Shown piece by piece: positions 47,065 to 55,725 of a DNA stretch of 64,000 nucleotides; within the stretch, counting starts at the first letter, position 1; every line of letters starts with the position of its first letter. A model generated the notes under the pieces. It was not told the DNA's origin and made no database searches. It worked only from the letters and a program-made list of their open reading frames with translations. Source of the stretch: Butyrivibrio sp. VCB2006 (GTDB taxonomy: Bacteria; Bacillota; Clostridia; Lachnospirales; Lachnospiraceae); contig NZ_ATVX01000010.1 of the NCBI RefSeq assembly GCF_000420945.1, forward strand, positions 62,001-126,000, in the 5' to 3' direction. The position numbers were made by a program, and so were the translations under genes.

Positions 47065-48433
47065 TCGTTAATTCATCTATTCCAATCAACTTAAGGCTCT
47101 CTGATGATTTCATAGCTGCATCTGTAAGCCACGCATCAAAGCCGCCTGTTGAAAAGAGATAGATAACATCTCCCTCAAGTCTTGCTTTTCTTGCGTCAGA
47201 ATGCAATTTAACGTAATCGGCATGGGTTGCCTGTCTCCCCCAGAAGCACATACCAAGCGCTGTATCTCCGGTATCGCTCTGGACAATAATATCAATGTCG
47301 CCTTCCTTACCGTTCCACTCTCCATCTTCGCTAATTTCAAATGGGAACTGACCCCGCTCTTCCAACTTGAAGATATATTCCCTGCAAATCGCTTTGAATG
47401 GTACGTGTAAATAATCTTGCATTCCCGCAGATATAAATATATCATAAAATTTCTCATTGGGCATCAGCATAAGATCAGTTTGGTTTGGATAAACGAATTT
47501 AAAGAAAAAAAGCACCATAGGATCGCATATTTTGTACACGCCCTTCATGACATTTTCTCTTCCGGCACTACCAAAAGAATCAGCCTTATAAACAAAATCA
47601 TGATGAATCAAGGTCTTAAGATAAACTGAAATCTTGGCTCTGGAAAACCCTGTAACGTGATACAGGTCATTAAGTTTATTAACACCCCTTGCCATTTCTG
47701 CCAAAAGAGTGTGATAAACAGCCGTTTCTCTAAGATTCTGTTCTGTAAGCCTTATAGCTTCACCATACAGGAAGGAATTGTCATTTAACAGATTCTTACA
47801 AATATTCTCTTTAAATGACAGCTTCTCATCAAAATATTTCCAAAGTCTGGTACGGCCACCAAGAACTGAGTAGGCCATAACAGCGTCTTTATAAGACATG
47901 GTAGGAAAATAGGCCCTGATCTCAGAAAATGAAAGAGGTTTTAACTTTCTGCAACCGGCTATAACTCCTGCATTCTTGCCAAGAGTAGCAACCATGGTAT
48001 TTTCAACCCAGTTTATGTCATGGCTTTCAAGAATAAACAGTATCTGTCTTTCTTTTCCTTTTACAGTCAAAAACTCTGAAACCTCAGCCATAAAGGAGTC
48101 CGACATCTTAACTATATGCTCAAAGTTGCGCACAACAATAATAATCGGATTCCTGCCCACAGTGCTGATACAAGCATCAAATATCTCAGTGTATGTAGGA
48201 TATTCTGCTATATCAATGCCTTTTTTCCTAATGTCATTTCCCCACAAGAAGCGCTGCTCCTTATCAGAAGCAGATCTTGCAAGATAATAAACATTTCTCC
48301 TATTTTCAATAAACTTCTCAACAAGTTCTCTGTCTTCAATATTCCTGTGTCCGTAAACTACAAGAACATTAGAAATCCCACTCTCATAATACCTGTTCAA
48401 AAAATCAAGATCTTTTTGTCTTGTTTCTTCCAT
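47057..48433 (-). CDS. ATPase_2/DUF234-type protein with decayed catalytic motifs
   Basis: 458 residues. The overall layout matches archaeal-type ATPases with a C-terminal DUF234 nuclease: LDFLNRYYESG, VLVVYGHRNIEDRELVEKF, NVYYLARSASDKEQ, then a winged helix (VNKLNDLYHVTGFSRAKI, LIHHDFVYKA) and the C-terminal domain. The Walker A position reads GHRNIEDRE with no GKT/S. The Walker B position reads VVRNFEHI instead of hhhhDE. In the nuclease part GDIDIIVQS is kept, but the expected E-x-K is MCF. So ATP hydrolysis and cleavage are both doubtful. It overlaps the topoisomerase III start by eight bases, implying stoichiometric coupling. Function is unknown; a scaffold or DNA-binding role is one guess. 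Confidence 0.7.
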   Translation of the reverse strand: MEETRQKDLDFLNRYYESGISNVLVVYGHRNIEDRELVEKFIENRRNVYYLARSASDKEQRFLWGNDIRKKGIDIAEYPTYTEIFDACISTVGRNPIIIVVRNFEHIVKMSDSFMAEVSEFLTVKGKERQILFILESHDINWVENTMVATLGKNAGVIAGCRKLKPLSFSEIRAYFPTMSYKDAVMAYSVLGGRTRLWKYFDEKLSFKENICKNLLNDNSFLYGEAIRLTEQNLRETAVYHTLLAEMARGVNKLNDLYHVTGFSRAKISVYLKTLIHHDFVYKADSFGSAGRENVMKGVYKICDPMVLFFFKFVYPNQTDLMLMPNEKFYDIFISAGMQDYLHVPFKAICREYIFKLEERGQFPFEISEDGEWNGKEGDIDIIVQSDTGDTALGMCFWGRQATHADYVKLHSDARKARLEGDVIYLFSTGGFDAWLTDAAMKSSESLKLIGIDELTNG

Positions 48434-48487
48434 AAGTCCCCAATCTTATAATTCGCGTAGGCTTTTACTTGTTAATAGTTAAATATT

Positions 48488-49573
48488 TTATTTCTTATTG
48501 ATGTATCCACTTGCCTTAAGAAGCTCAGCGCACTCAACCGCACCGCCTGCAGCTCCTCTGAGTGTATTATGAGAAAGACCTACAAACTTCCAGTCATAGA
48601 TAGTGTCTTCGCGAAGTCTTCCGATGCTGACACCCATTCCGTTCTCATAATTTACATCAAGTGTGATCTGAGGTCTGTTGTCTTCCTGCATATACTGGAT
48701 AAACTGCTTAGGAGCAGAAGGAAGGCCAAGTTGCTGTGGAAGTCCTGAGAATTTCTCAAGTTTTTCGATAAGTTCTTCCTTGCTTGGATTCTTCTTGAAC
48801 TTAACAAATGCAGCTGCTGTATGTCCGTAGAGAACCGGAATTCTGATACACTGGCATGTGATCTTAACATCATCAGCAGGAACAATCACGCCGTTTTCAA
48901 TCTTACCCCAGATTCTAAGAGGCTCTTTTTCTGACTTTTCTTCCTCTCCTGAAATGAAAGGAATTACGTTGCCTACCATCTCTGGCCACTCATCAAAATT
49001 CTTACCTGCACCTGAGATAGCCTGATATGTTGTAGCTACAACTTCATATGGCTCATACTCTTTCCATGCTGTAAGAGCAGGTGTATAGCTCTGAATTGAG
49101 CAGTTTGGCTTAACAGCAATGAATCCAGCTGTTGTTCCAAGTCTCTTTTTCTGGAACTCAATTACATCCATGTGCTGAGGGTTGATCTCAGGGATGATCA
49201 TAGGAACATCAGGAGTCCATCTGTGAGCTGAGTTGTTGGAAACAACAGGGGTCTCAGTCTTAGCGTACTCTTCCTCGATATGCTTAATCTCATCCTTGGA
49301 CATATTAACCGCAGAAAGAACAAAATCTACATCTGCTGAAACGCCCTTAACATCAGTTACATCTTTGATTACAAGGTTCTTAACAGAATCTGGAATAGGC
49401 TCATCCATCTTCCATCTTCCGGCTACTGCCTCCTCATAGGTCTGCCCTGCAGATCTTGGACTTGCCGCAACTGTTGTTACCTCAAACCAAGGGTGGTTGT
49501 TGAGAATAGAGATAAATCTCTGTCCTACCATTCCTGTACCACCAAGTACCGCTACCTTAAGTTTCTCGCTCAT
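48488..49573 (-). CDS. asd: Aspartate-semialdehyde dehydrogenase
   Basis: 361 residues from the ATG at 49573 (GAGGAG nine bases upstream). N-terminal VAVLGGTGMVGQRF binds NADP. The catalytic Cys is in VKPNCSIQSY (about 150) and later RIPVLYGHTAAAFVKF carries substrate residues. It is the archaeal/fungal-like branch of Asd. It makes aspartate semialdehyde for Lys, Met and Thr synthesis. It follows argH by 18 bases, so the two form an operon. Confidence 0.95.
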   Translation of the reverse strand: MSEKLKVAVLGGTGMVGQRFISILNNHPWFEVTTVAASPRSAGQTYEEAVAGRWKMDEPIPDSVKNLVIKDVTDVKGVSADVDFVLSAVNMSKDEIKHIEEEYAKTETPVVSNNSAHRWTPDVPMIIPEINPQHMDVIEFQKKRLGTTAGFIAVKPNCSIQSYTPALTAWKEYEPYEVVATTYQAISGAGKNFDEWPEMVGNVIPFISGEEEKSEKEPLRIWGKIENGVIVPADDVKITCQCIRIPVLYGHTAAAFVKFKKNPSKEELIEKLEKFSGLPQQLGLPSAPKQFIQYMQEDNRPQITLDVNYENGMGVSIGRLREDTIYDWKFVGLSHNTLRGAAGGAVECAELLKASGYINKK

Positions 49574-49591
49574 AATGTTACTCCTCTCCAT

Positions 49592-50980
49592 TTATTTAAT
49601 CCTATATTTATTGATGAACTCGTCATTCAACGCTACGACTTTCTTCATGCATTCGGGGCTTGGGGCTCCGATCGTAAGGCGCTTATTTACACAAGTTTCA
49701 AGACTTATTGCATCGTATATATCTTTATCGAACAGCTCTGAAAATGATTTAAGCTCATCGATCATAAGATCGTCGATAGCACAGTTCTTATCAATGCAAT
49801 GAAGAACAAGTCTTCCGATCACAGAATGTGCATCTCTGAAAGGCATTCCCTTATTTACAAGGTAATCTGCTGCATCAGTAGCATTGGTAAATCCCATCAT
49901 TGCGCTTTTAATCATAGCATCTTTGTTGAACTGAATTGTTGCTAACATATCGGTAAAAAGTGCAAGGCAGTTCGAAGTATTATCAATAGCATCAAAAAAT
50001 GCTTCCTTATCCTCCTGCATATCCTTGTTGTAGGCAAGAGGAATACCTTTCATTGTAGTTAAAAGAGAAATCAGATCTCCATAAACTCTTCCCGTCTTAC
50101 CTCTTACAAGTTCTGCTATATCAGGATTCTTTTTCTGAGGCATGATGCTGCTACCTGTAGAATAGGCATCATCTATGGTCACAAATCTGTATTCATTGGA
50201 ATTCCAGATAATAACTTCCTCAGAGAACCTGGACAAATGCATCATTATAGTTGAAAGAGCTGACATAAACTCTATAAGGTAATCTCTGTCCGAAACAGAA
50301 TCCATGCTATTAAGAGTAGGTCCGTAAAAATCAAGGAGCTGCGCTGTAAACTCTCTGTCCAGCGGATAAGTGGTGCCTGCCAAAGCTCCAGCCCCAAGGG
50401 GACAATAATTCATTCTGTTATAAATATCCTTAATTCTAAGGAGGTCTCTTTTGAACATCTCAAAATAAGCCCCAACATGATGAGCAAGAGTTACCGGTTG
50501 CGCCTTCTGCAGATGGGTAAAGCCCGGCATGTAGGTATCAAGATTATCTTTCATTATCTTCTGTAGGCAGCCAAGTGTGTTGAGTAGCTGCTGAGACATA
50601 TGCTCAAGCTCATCTCTGGCATAAAGTCTCATATCAAGGGCAACCTGGTCATTCCTGCTACGTCCTGTATGAACTTTTTTGCCGGCATCACCAATTCGCT
50701 CGATAAGATTAGCCTCTAAAAAGCTGTGAATATCTTCATACTTAGTGGTAATCTCAAGTTTTCCATCCAAAACGTCCTTGAGTATTGAATCAAAGCCGCT
50801 TAAAATCTGATTTTTTTCCTCTTCTGATATAATGCCCTGTTTGGCCAACATAGTAGCATGTGCCTTACTGCCTCTGACATCAACTTCAAGGAATCTTTTA
50901 TCAAAAGTAATTGATGCATTAAAATTCCATGCCAGTTCATTTATACTTCCGGTAAATCTACCGCCCCACAACTGTGCCAT
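49592..50980 (-). CDS. argH: Argininosuccinate lyase
   Basis: 462 residues from the ATG at 50980 (AGGAG seven bases upstream). N-terminus MAQLWGGRFTGSINELAWNF; TGRSRNDQVALDMRLY; the fumarase/aspartase signature GSSIMPQKKNPD (about 275-286) with the catalytic Ser loop. It splits argininosuccinate to arginine and fumarate. argG is not adjacent. An ArgR-type palindrome lies in the leader. asd follows in the same operon, joining two aspartate-linked steps. Confidence 0.97.
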   Translation of the reverse strand: MAQLWGGRFTGSINELAWNFNASITFDKRFLEVDVRGSKAHATMLAKQGIISEEEKNQILSGFDSILKDVLDGKLEITTKYEDIHSFLEANLIERIGDAGKKVHTGRSRNDQVALDMRLYARDELEHMSQQLLNTLGCLQKIMKDNLDTYMPGFTHLQKAQPVTLAHHVGAYFEMFKRDLLRIKDIYNRMNYCPLGAGALAGTTYPLDREFTAQLLDFYGPTLNSMDSVSDRDYLIEFMSALSTIMMHLSRFSEEVIIWNSNEYRFVTIDDAYSTGSSIMPQKKNPDIAELVRGKTGRVYGDLISLLTTMKGIPLAYNKDMQEDKEAFFDAIDNTSNCLALFTDMLATIQFNKDAMIKSAMMGFTNATDAADYLVNKGMPFRDAHSVIGRLVLHCIDKNCAIDDLMIDELKSFSELFDKDIYDAISLETCVNKRLTIGAPSPECMKKVVALNDEFINKYRIK

Positions 50981-51040
50981 TGCATGTCTCCTATCAAGAA
51001 CTATATCCATTTATAATCAATGCATAATGCGATGAAAGCG

Positions 51041-51054
51041 CGAATAATTATTCA
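51041..51054 (-). promoter_or_regulatory. argH: ArgR/AhrC-type box upstream of argH
   Basis: Minus strand TGAATAATTATTCG, differing at one end base from the ideal ARG box TGAATAATTATTCA. A possible -10 (TATAAT near 51091) lies upstream of it, placing the box just inside the transcript. Confidence 0.55.
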
Positions 51055-51185
51055 TCGGTGTAATACTTTTATAAGTTAAAGCTCTAAAAAATTATAATCC
51101 AAAGACAAAAATAAGGAAACCCCTTATTTAATCAAATAATTAACAAAACTTTTTAAGTCTCGGAATTTTATTTGTATAAAAAAGA

Positions 51186-51212
51186 CAAATGTCCGCAGTG
51201 CGCAGACATTTG
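51186..51212 (-). terminator. Terminator after the feo genes
   Basis: CAAATGTC (51186-51193) and GACATTTG (51205-51212) with additional inner pairs, followed on the minus strand by TCTTTTTTATAC. Confidence 0.8.
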
Positions 51213-51266
51213 CCTTAGTTTTGTTCGCTAATAATTATAAATTGTTAGATAATTTAATATTGGGCT

Positions 51267-51422
51267 TCATTTCTTACAGTGACATGCTGAAGATGCCTTC
51301 TGACAAGCCCCTGCTGATGGGCAACCAATACATTTTCTGCCACTTTTTTTCTCTTTATAGATGTAAAAGCAAGCCCATCCAAACAACAATATTATAACCA
51401 AAGCGGCAATTATATTGGCCAT
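51267..51422 (-). CDS. FeoB-associated Cys-rich membrane protein
   Basis: 51 residues, with GGAGGT upstream of the ATG. The first half is one membrane helix (MANIIAALVIILLFGWACFY). The second half is basic and Cys-rich, with CIGCPSAGAC and a final CHCKK. This matches the small FeoB-associated Cys-rich family found after feoB in many Firmicutes, which may support iron delivery. It lies 39 bases downstream of feoB and ends the feo operon. Confidence 0.85.
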   Translation of the reverse strand: MANIIAALVIILLFGWACFYIYKEKKSGRKCIGCPSAGACQKASSACHCKK

Positions 51423-51461
51423 TGTGTTACCTCCAAAAATCATTGTATCAGCTTCTTAATA

Positions 51462-53453
51462 TCAATCCAGCTTGTACTCCAGTGCCATCTGTTTATTATT
51501 GCGCTGGATGATAAATGTGATTATACCAGCAAATACAGCGATTGCAATAAGACCTGCTACAAAGCCGGCTCCAAGAGAGCCTGTAACAACAAGTGTACCA
51601 ATCTGGTATACAAGGAAGCCTACTGTAAATCCTGTAGCAAGCTGAAGTCCGATTGCACCCCAAAGCCACTTAGCTGACTTCATCTCTGAGTTCATAGCTC
51701 CAAGAGCTGCAAAGCATGGTGGTGTGTAAAGGTTGAACATAAGGTAAGCAAGAGCAGCAGCCTTTGTAATACCTATAACTGCAGCAACTGCACTGCCTTC
51801 TCCTACAAGTTCAAGTTCCTCTGTATCAATAACGTTAGACAGAGCAAATACAGTAGCGATTGTTCCAACAACGTTCTCTTTTGCAATAAAGCCTGTAATA
51901 GCTGCTGCTGCAAGCTGCCAGCTTACGATACCAACTACAGGAACAAGAAGATATGCGAATGGTCCTGCAATTCCTGCAAGGATTGATGTGCTCTCCATAC
52001 CCTCTTCTACAGGCTGGAAGCTGAAATCAAATGTGCTCATGATCTGAACCACTGTATTACATACAAGAATTACTGTTCCAGCCTTAACAATGTAAGCCTT
52101 TCCTCTTTCAAGCATAGACTTAACAGCAAACATAAGGCTTGGAACCTTGTACTCAGGAAGCTCGATAATGAAGAAGCTCTTTCTATACTTCATTCCTGTG
52201 ATTGCCTTGATTAGGAGAGCTCCCAGGAGAATAAGAACGATACCAACTACATAGCACATGAATCCAACCCATCTTGACTCCGGGAAGAATGCGCCTGCAA
52301 AAAGAGCTATAACAGGAAGCTTAGCTCCGCAAGGCATGAATGTTGCAAGCATTGCAGTTGAACGTCTTTCTCTTTCATTTCTGATAGTTCTGCAAGCCAT
52401 GATAGCCGGAATACCACAACCTGTACCGATTATCATAGGGATAACAGATTTTCCTGAAAGACCTACTCTCTTGAAAATAGGATCAAGAACTACTGTAGCT
52501 CGTGACATATATCCGCAATCCTCTAAAAGAGCAATGAGGAAGTACATAACCATAACAAGTGGAAGGAATCCAACAACGGCTCCAACGCCTCCAATAATAC
52601 CATCAACAAGGATTGCATAAAGAAGTGGATTTGCATCCTCCATAGCCTCTCCAACCATTCCCTGGAAATCCTCAATCCATCCGGCCAAAAGTTCTGAAAG
52701 CCATGTTCCAACTGTTGTCTGTGAAATATAGAATACAAGCCACATAACAGCTGCAAAAACAATAATTCCAAGAACAGGATGTGTAATAATACTGTCTATC
52801 TTATCACCGAAATTCTTGTCTTTGGTATGAACTTTACGATTCTCAACCTCGGATACAATACCGTTTACATATTCAAAACGTTTTCTGTCTGCAGCCTCAA
52901 CCTCTGCCTTATTGGTAAGATCAATATTTCCCTGAACGAATGGCTCCTTCTGTCCCTTGCCTTCAAGTTCTGCAGCAGCCTTTACAACTTCTTTAAGTCC
53001 TTTTTCAGATGTTGCAACCGTCTTGATTACAGGACATCCAAGCTTTTCAGAAAGTTTTTTCTCATCAATAAGGTTTCCCTTTTTATCATTGGCATCATTC
53101 TTGTTAAGCGCAACAACTACAGGAATCCCCAATTCCAGAAGCTGCGTCGTAAAAAATAAACTTCTGCTAAGGTTAGTAGCATCTACTATATTAATAATTG
53201 CATCAGGATGCTCATTCTTAACATAGCTGCTTGTAATACTCTCTTCCGAGGTAAACGGTGACATCGAATAAGCACCCGGAAGATCTACAGCAATAAGCTC
53301 CTTATCTCCCTCGTAAAAAGATTTCTTGATTATGCTCTCTTTTTTGTCAACGGTAACTCCGGCCCAGTTTCCAATCTTTTCACTGCGTCCGGTCAGTGCA
53401 TTGTACATGGTAGTCTTTCCACTGTTAGGATTTCCCGCCATTGCGATTCTCAT
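51462..53453 (-). CDS. feoB: Ferrous iron transporter FeoB
   Basis: 663 residues. The N-terminal G-domain has GNPNSGKTT (G1), DLPGAYSM (G3) and NKND (G4). A helical spacer (about 150-200) is followed by two Gate regions with GCGIPAIMACRTI and FMPCGAKLPVIAL, whose cysteines line the iron path. It imports Fe(II) across the membrane, driven or gated by GTP. It is preceded by feoA and followed by the Cys-rich partner. No separate FeoC is seen. Confidence 0.97.
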   Translation of the reverse strand: MRIAMAGNPNSGKTTMYNALTGRSEKIGNWAGVTVDKKESIIKKSFYEGDKELIAVDLPGAYSMSPFTSEESITSSYVKNEHPDAIINIVDATNLSRSLFFTTQLLELGIPVVVALNKNDANDKKGNLIDEKKLSEKLGCPVIKTVATSEKGLKEVVKAAAELEGKGQKEPFVQGNIDLTNKAEVEAADRKRFEYVNGIVSEVENRKVHTKDKNFGDKIDSIITHPVLGIIVFAAVMWLVFYISQTTVGTWLSELLAGWIEDFQGMVGEAMEDANPLLYAILVDGIIGGVGAVVGFLPLVMVMYFLIALLEDCGYMSRATVVLDPIFKRVGLSGKSVIPMIIGTGCGIPAIMACRTIRNERERRSTAMLATFMPCGAKLPVIALFAGAFFPESRWVGFMCYVVGIVLILLGALLIKAITGMKYRKSFFIIELPEYKVPSLMFAVKSMLERGKAYIVKAGTVILVCNTVVQIMSTFDFSFQPVEEGMESTSILAGIAGPFAYLLVPVVGIVSWQLAAAAITGFIAKENVVGTIATVFALSNVIDTEELELVGEGSAVAAVIGITKAAALAYLMFNLYTPPCFAALGAMNSEMKSAKWLWGAIGLQLATGFTVGFLVYQIGTLVVTGSLGAGFVAGLIAIAVFAGIITFIIQRNNKQMALEYKLD

Positions 53454-53516
53454 AATGTTTCCTCCTAAATACTTTTTGTATTATTCAAGACAAATCTCTT
53501 GTCCTTTGAATTCATG

Positions 53517-53729
53517 TTAAATCTTGATAGCATTGGCTAACTCAGGGTCAATATTATACCTTGCATCCTTTATTGCGACTACAAGATTTCTTTTCTTGTC
53601 AACAACTGTAATGTGTTCTCCGCTATAACAACCAAGTGAAAAGAGAAAGCTCTTCATCTCTTCATCTCCCTGTGTGTCGACATCAACTACAGTGTATTCA
53701 TTGCCAAATACTGCATCATTAAGTGTCAT
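53517..53729 (-). CDS. feoA: Ferrous iron transport protein FeoA
   Basis: 70 residues from the ATG at 53729, eight bases after AGGAG. It has the SH3-like FeoA fold: FGNEYTVVDVDTQGDEEMKSF, LGCYSGEHITVVDKK and VVAIKDARYNIDPELANAI. FeoA is a small cytoplasmic partner of FeoB. It is the first gene of the operon; a promoter with iron-repressor-type palindromes lies about 90 bases upstream. Confidence 0.92.
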   Translation of the reverse strand: MTLNDAVFGNEYTVVDVDTQGDEEMKSFLFSLGCYSGEHITVVDKKRNLVVAIKDARYNIDPELANAIKI

Positions 53730-53808
53730 AATCATTTCTCCTATTGAATACTCGTTATCTTAGCCTAACAGATACATGTGCTGTTTCGTTGTCATAAGCT
53801 AACCGTAT

Positions 53809-53840
53809 GTTAGTTTATTCTAACCGATAACCATTGTCAA
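53809..53840 (-). promoter_or_regulatory. feoA: feo promoter with DtxR-type palindromes over the -10
   Basis: Minus-strand TTGACA (53840-53835), a 17-base spacer and TAAACT (53817-53812). The palindrome GTTAGTTTATTCTAAC (53809-53824) covers the -10. A related CTAAC-N5-GTTAG lies at 53799-53813, and TTAGCCTAAC at 53760-53769. Confidence 0.75.
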
Positions 53841-53897
53841 TAACTCATTTTATGCAATCTAAATCTTTTTATTTATTACATATTTATTGGATTTTAT

Positions 53898-53913
53898 GTT
53901 AGTTTTTGCTAAC
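53898..53913 (-). promoter_or_regulatory. feoA: Upstream DtxR-type palindrome
   Basis: GTTAGTTTTTGCTAAC has the same GTTAG-N6-CTAAC design as the operator on the feo -10, about 90 bases further upstream. Confidence 0.6.
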
Positions 53914-53992
53914 TTCAATTTTAGAATAATCTTTTTGATAATAATTGTCAACTAGAAAAACAACAGATTTATCGCTAATCTCTCGTATCAAA

Positions 53993-54028
53993 AAAGCTCG
54001 TGAGCGTTTCTATCTGCTCACGAGCTTT
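53993..54028 (-). terminator. Terminator after the metallo-hydrolase gene
   Basis: Thirteen-base perfect arms AAAGCTCGTGAGC and GCTCACGAGCTTT with a ten-base loop; TTTTTT follows on the minus strand. Confidence 0.9.
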
Positions 54029-54044
54029 AATTCTCCATATAAAA

Positions 54045-55424
54045 TCAGCGTTTATTTGAACACCAGCACCAGGCGTTGTTTTCAAAGAAACACTCACCAT
54101 TAACCAGTTCAATTGTGTCATTTAAGTTCGGAAGAACTATTCTCTCAACATTCCTTGATAAGAGCTGTTCCGGTCTGAAACTGTGAAGTGGAATAAGTGT
54201 CCTTGGTGCTATGTCATCCACCTGTTTTCTCAGATAGTAAGGCTCAGCATGTCCGCCAAGTCCACACCTCACAACATTTATTCTTGCCACGGATAAAAGT
54301 TCATAGAACTTAGCATAGGAAGGATCGTAATCCCCAAGAGGAGCTCCATCCATATGAAGATACACAGAAATTACTCCGGCCAATTCAAAAAGCTCATATG
54401 CGTGTTTATAATCCTGTTGAAGAACAAAACGCGATGGATTAGCCAGGATATCTTTTCTTGTAACTATTCTGCGGTTCTTAATTAGCAAGCCATCAACTGA
54501 TCCGCCCTCAGGAAGGTATACAGAAAACTCATCTTCCTGATAAAAGGCTGCCACATACTCTGCCTGTTCAGGTTCAAGAACAAGTTCTCTTCCTGTCTCT
54601 TTTATAACACGAGCAAAGTTGTGAATTCTCTCAACATTTCTATTATAGTTATTGATTACTATAAGACCACCGGCAAACTCACTGTCTGCTGATGCATATT
54701 CCTTCATCTTATCAAGAAGCGTATATTCATTATTATCTCTATAAGGTCCCTCAAGCGAAAGAACATCCACATCATTATGACTAATGGTAACGCCCTCACT
54801 GATCATAACGTCAGCGCCCTTACATTTCTGTGCAAATGCAGCGCTTATCTCAGGATGGTAACCATGATATCTGTAATCTCCCGTATAACAAATACTGCCA
54901 TCCGGAGTTTTTATCATAAATCCGCAGGCTCCAATAACATCATGATCAACCTGTACGCAGGTGATGGTAATATCTCCTACGGTAAAAGAGCCATCGTAAT
55001 CTACCGGTATAACATTCTCATGCTCTCTTATCTCAAGCTCTCCCATAACTCCAAGCTCATGATAAAGAGTTGCTGACTGAGAACTCATATACACAGGAAT
55101 TCTCTGGTCCAGAGCTCCCAGGCCTCCCATGTGATCTATATGCATATGGGAAATGATGACAAATATTTCTTTATCTGTCTCACCACATCCCTTAATATCA
55201 AGTTTATGGGCAATTTCAGGCTCATAAATGCCATCAATTGCGTTTAATACGCCAAGTCTGACATAATCATAAGCTTCCATTCCTTTACGCAGAGGAACTT
55301 TGCTATCAAGTCTGTCAGCATAAGAAAAGCCAAAGTCAAATAAGCAGATTGCTTTGTCAGTTTCTACTGCTACTACTGTTCCACCAATTTCTTTTAAACC
55401 ACTGTAGAATTTAAGTTTTGTCAT
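54045..55424 (-). CDS. Metallo-beta-lactamase-fold hydrolase, RNase J/CPSF-like
   Basis: 459 residues from the ATG at 55424 (GAGGTG upstream). The fold starts LKFYSGLKEIGGTVVAVETD; metal motif SHMHIDHMGG (HxHxDH, about 95), later VDHDVIGACGFMI and YTGDYRYHGYH. The C-terminal part has PLHSFRPEQL. This matches the MBL/beta-CASP hydrolase group but is shorter than RNase J and lacks its C-terminal domain. Nuclease activity is plausible but not shown. It is monocistronic. Confidence 0.78.
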   Translation of the reverse strand: MTKLKFYSGLKEIGGTVVAVETDKAICLFDFGFSYADRLDSKVPLRKGMEAYDYVRLGVLNAIDGIYEPEIAHKLDIKGCGETDKEIFVIISHMHIDHMGGLGALDQRIPVYMSSQSATLYHELGVMGELEIREHENVIPVDYDGSFTVGDITITCVQVDHDVIGACGFMIKTPDGSICYTGDYRYHGYHPEISAAFAQKCKGADVMISEGVTISHNDVDVLSLEGPYRDNNEYTLLDKMKEYASADSEFAGGLIVINNYNRNVERIHNFARVIKETGRELVLEPEQAEYVAAFYQEDEFSVYLPEGGSVDGLLIKNRRIVTRKDILANPSRFVLQQDYKHAYELFELAGVISVYLHMDGAPLGDYDPSYAKFYELLSVARINVVRCGLGGHAEPYYLRKQVDDIAPRTLIPLHSFRPEQLLSRNVERIVLPNLNDTIELVNGECFFENNAWCWCSNKR

Positions 55425-55487
55425 ATGGCACCTCACTCATAGACTCTCTGAACCTATTATAACAAAATAAGAGTTAAGAGAAAAATA

Positions 55488-55517
55488 GCGAGTAGGAAAG
55501 GGATCTTTCCTACTCGC
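55488..55517. terminator. Terminator after the sugar-binding protein gene
   Basis: Perfect twelve-base arms GCGAGTAGGAAA and TTTCCTACTCGC; on the minus strand TATTTTTCTC follows. It lies about 210 bases after the binding-protein stop. Confidence 0.8.
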
Positions 55518-55560
55518 ATATTATGATTATTATAAATGATCTACTATATTGATGATATAC

Positions 55561-55715
55561 GGATTACTCCGTTGCATAGCAACTCTCGTAATCCTACAAT
55601 AATTCGGAAAACGATATACTCATTTCATTCGTATATCTGTATTCCTCATTATTGTTAAGGCCGCAAAGTCAACGTTCTTAGCAAGCAAGCTTGCACGAAC
55701 GCTGAACCTTGCGCC
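55561..55715. repeat. Cluster of hairpins in the 3' region of the sugar ABC operon
   Basis: Three structures in a row. One is GGATTAC/GTAATCC enclosing GTTGC/GCAAC (55561-55594). The next is GATATAC/GTATATC (55613-55637). The last is an imperfect stem from CCGCAAAG (about 55661) to CTTGCGCC (about 55715) with inner AACGTTC and GAACG arms. They fill the space between the binding-protein stop and the terminator. Role unknown. Confidence 0.55.
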
Positions 55716-55725
55716 ACTTATATCA

